From: Trebouxia sp. TZW2008
Lineage: Eukaryota > Chlorophyta > Trebouxiophyceae > Trebouxiales > Trebouxiaceae
Assembly: GCA_002118135.1 (NCBI GenBank)
Contig: BDIU01000154.1
Location: 62,165-126,164, forward strand
DNA length: 64,000 bases
Direction of reading: 5' to 3'
This document shows positions 62,018 to 64,000 of the stretch, one piece after another; the first letter of the stretch is position 1; the number at the start of each line of letters is the position of its first letter. The position numbers and the translations under genes were made by a program. The notes beneath the pieces were generated by a model that worked only from the letters and a program-made list of their open reading frames with translations, had not been told where the DNA came from and did not search any database.

Positions 62018-62888
62018 CTGATGAGACCATTTGCGTGTGCGTGAGCATCCTGCAGCAGCAACGCAGAGCTGACAAGCGTGATGCCATGCTCTTTGTAAGA
62101 ATTGCCAGCCAGCCTATGTTTGCTGCACAAGTGTACTGAGTATGAAAGTAGCAAGAAGAGGTCTCACTGACCTGTGCTCTGATGTGCAGCTGTGCACAGT
62201 CAGAGCAAATGGTGTGTAGTCTTGGTGCATGATACACAGTATGCACTGACCACATCTGAAGTTACGTTGCAGACAATGACTCACGTTGCAATCAGCAAGC
62301 TGGCAGTAGGAAGACTGACCTGCTGAGAAGCCAAAGCACATCTCACAGCTGTGAAAGCTTCTTGCGTTGCACGCTGAGGGCCAAAGCATCTGCAGGGTGA
62401 CGTGCTGGGCTTTAAAGAAGGGTGACACTTGATGAGCGGGGGTGGATTGGGAGTCAAAGCGAGGCGGTTGCCACCACATTTGATACCTTGACAAGGGAGG
62501 ACAAACTGGATTGGGTAACAGAAAAGTGGGAAGGGACCGGCTGATTGCTGGGGTACAATCAATGGTAGCAACCTGCAGCAGCAATTGACGTGAGTCACAA
62601 CACGGCCACAATAGACCCTGTCTTTGGGCTAAAGATGAACAACTGCAAAGCTTGATTTTGAAACTTCGTGTTGCAGCTTGTGGTCACTCACAGCTGAATT
62701 GGGAAAGCCACGAAATTGACAAAGTCATGCATTTATTGACATGGGATGACAGACAGGAGGAAAATGTGAGGGCTTTCACCTTTTAGACAAACAGTCTCTG
62801 CTTGTGAAGCATCTTGAATGCTGAGACTGTCTGTGTTGATGGTGTAGTTTGGCTGCTGGGCTCAAAAGCTGTTCCGGCCGATTAAGGC

Positions 62889-63742
62889 GGACTCTTGTTC
62901 ATTCCATGTGAGAATGGAAAGGTTGGACATGACCACCGCAAACCAGGTGGACTCCACTGGACTGGCACCAGACCACAACACTTTTATAGAGCTTGACAGC
63001 TCAGCCTTGGCAATAGCGCCACCATTGCACTTGAGCAAGACTTATTCTTGCACATCAGCATTCTGCAGCAGCAAGACAGATGCTGTTGGTTTTGGTGTAA
63101 AGTGATTGGATGAGGACACTGTAGAGCAATCGGGCAGCATATGCGTTGCCACCGGAATGTGGCCAGAATATGTATGCTACAGACCACTTTTTGCTACACT
63201 TTGCACAGGTGAACAACATAAGACGCAAACAAAGAACCATAGTCTTGCTGCCAGTGCACAGCATTTCATGCACAATGCTGGTACACTGTGAGTGCTGTAC
63301 AGCTTGCAGGCAGCTGTGCACACAGGTCCTGATGCAAACCCACAAACAGATTTGCCATGGTTGTAAGTAAGCTGCTGCAGTCAAGACCTTGTGCACTGTT
63401 TGCAGGGTACACGATGTGGAATGAGCTCAGTGCCGCAATGTCAACTCACAAACAGCAGACCCAGTGCAGGTGCCATGAGTGAGGCAGTCATGATGTGCAC
63501 ATCTGAGCAACCTCACCCGCTAACCTGACAAGTGGAGCACTCCCTCTGCTTGCGCAGGCGCAGCACCAGCCTGACATGAACAACAGTCAGCTGGCGCTGC
63601 CCATCCTGGCAGGAGGACTCTTATTCATTCCATGGGGAGCATGGAAAGGTTGGACAAGACCCACAAATCTGGACAGGACTGTTGACCAGGGACTGTCAGC
63701 AAGACTGCTGGCTTGACAGCTCAGCCTTGGCAATCACTGCCA
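62889..63742 (+). repeat. Direct duplication, copies at 62889-63020 and 63613-63742
   Basis: 'ggactcttgttcattccatg' / 'ggactcttattcattccatg', 'atggaaaggttggaca' and 'gcttgacagctcagccttgg' occur in the same order in both, about 722 bp apart. The right copy contains the putative exon at 63558-63648. Confidence 0.88.
63558..63648 (+). CDS. Candidate exon encoding a membrane helix (gene not resolved)
   Basis: Bounded by a CAG acceptor and a GTTGG donor. Reads DMNNSQLALPILAGGLLFIP then WGAWK, a plausible transmembrane segment. The left duplicate (from 62889) has a stop within the matching frame. The gene structure to either side was not found. Confidence 0.3.
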
Positions 63743-64000
63743 GCACTTCTGCCATGTGACAGAGCCTGCAGCATTAAAGTGATTGCTGTTGGCATTTGAA
63801 CGTTCCACAGCTCCAAAAGGCAAAAATGTGGTGCTACAAAAGAGTTTATGACGAACAAAAGGATTGCAAGAAAGGAGACGCATCAAACAGTTGAGCACAT
63901 GCTGGTAGGCCAAGGCAAGGTTCTTTTGAGTGCATTGCTTGAGAGTTACCCCTTGTGTTTGCAGCATAGCAAGCATAGCATAGCACTGCATGCTAAGATG

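Noticed and set aside
61746..62611. Longer minus-strand frames (169 and 165 codons) at the right end
   Set aside because: They run through C-rich tracts and intron-like sequence with no family motif; only a short bounded exon candidate (61942-62017) was kept, at low confidence.

Overview
This window is nuclear DNA from a eukaryote, most likely a chlorophyte green alga and plausibly a trebouxiophyte. The evidence is a plant/alga-type LL-diaminopimelate aminotransferase, a FUN14 protein with a plastid-like leader, and an enkurin homologue typical of organisms that build motile cilia. Genes have many short exons with GT-AG introns, and the sequence is rich in TGC/CAG and TGCATG. I assembled exons by hand. 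For every gene described as assembled, the reading phase carries correctly across each junction, but no transcript data were available.

Layout. The left edge to 2814 holds a MEF2-like MADS-box gene (minus, partial). From 3508 to 5445 lies a 304-aa membrane/coiled-coil protein (plus), convergent with enkurin (5500-7500, minus). A divergent promoter separates enkurin from plastid DapL (to 13960, plus). Next come the SSU-processome protein UTP3/SAS10 (14967-20792, minus) and the TFIID subunit TAF4 (21096-27267, minus). TAF4 shares a divergent promoter with a 744-aa SR-rich protein (27760-33467, plus). A 16-exon, 903-aa two-helix membrane coiled-coil protein follows (34563-43811, plus), then an armadillo-repeat protein (45198-47420, plus) and a FUN14 protein (48111-49477, minus).

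From about 49.7 to 58.3 kb the character changes to a mobile-element island. It holds a roughly 1042-aa protein resembling Crypton tyrosine recombinases with a GCR1_C-like tail, two paralogous proteins with a KilA-N/BRO-like core, a second GCR1_C-like protein, several small intact ORFs (two of them antisense inside an intron of the recombinase gene), and a short F-box ORF. The last 6 kb has no gene I can support. It contains a tandem array of about 140-bp units, G-runs and a dispersed duplication.

The most striking signal is not a gene. Nearly every multi-exon gene here carries one to three decayed tandem copies of a segment spanning one intron-exon junction ('ghost exons'), and introns also contain near-perfect foldback hairpins. 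Together they suggest introns that grow by local tandem duplication across splice sites and by template switching. One copy in the 903-aa gene shows both processes at once.
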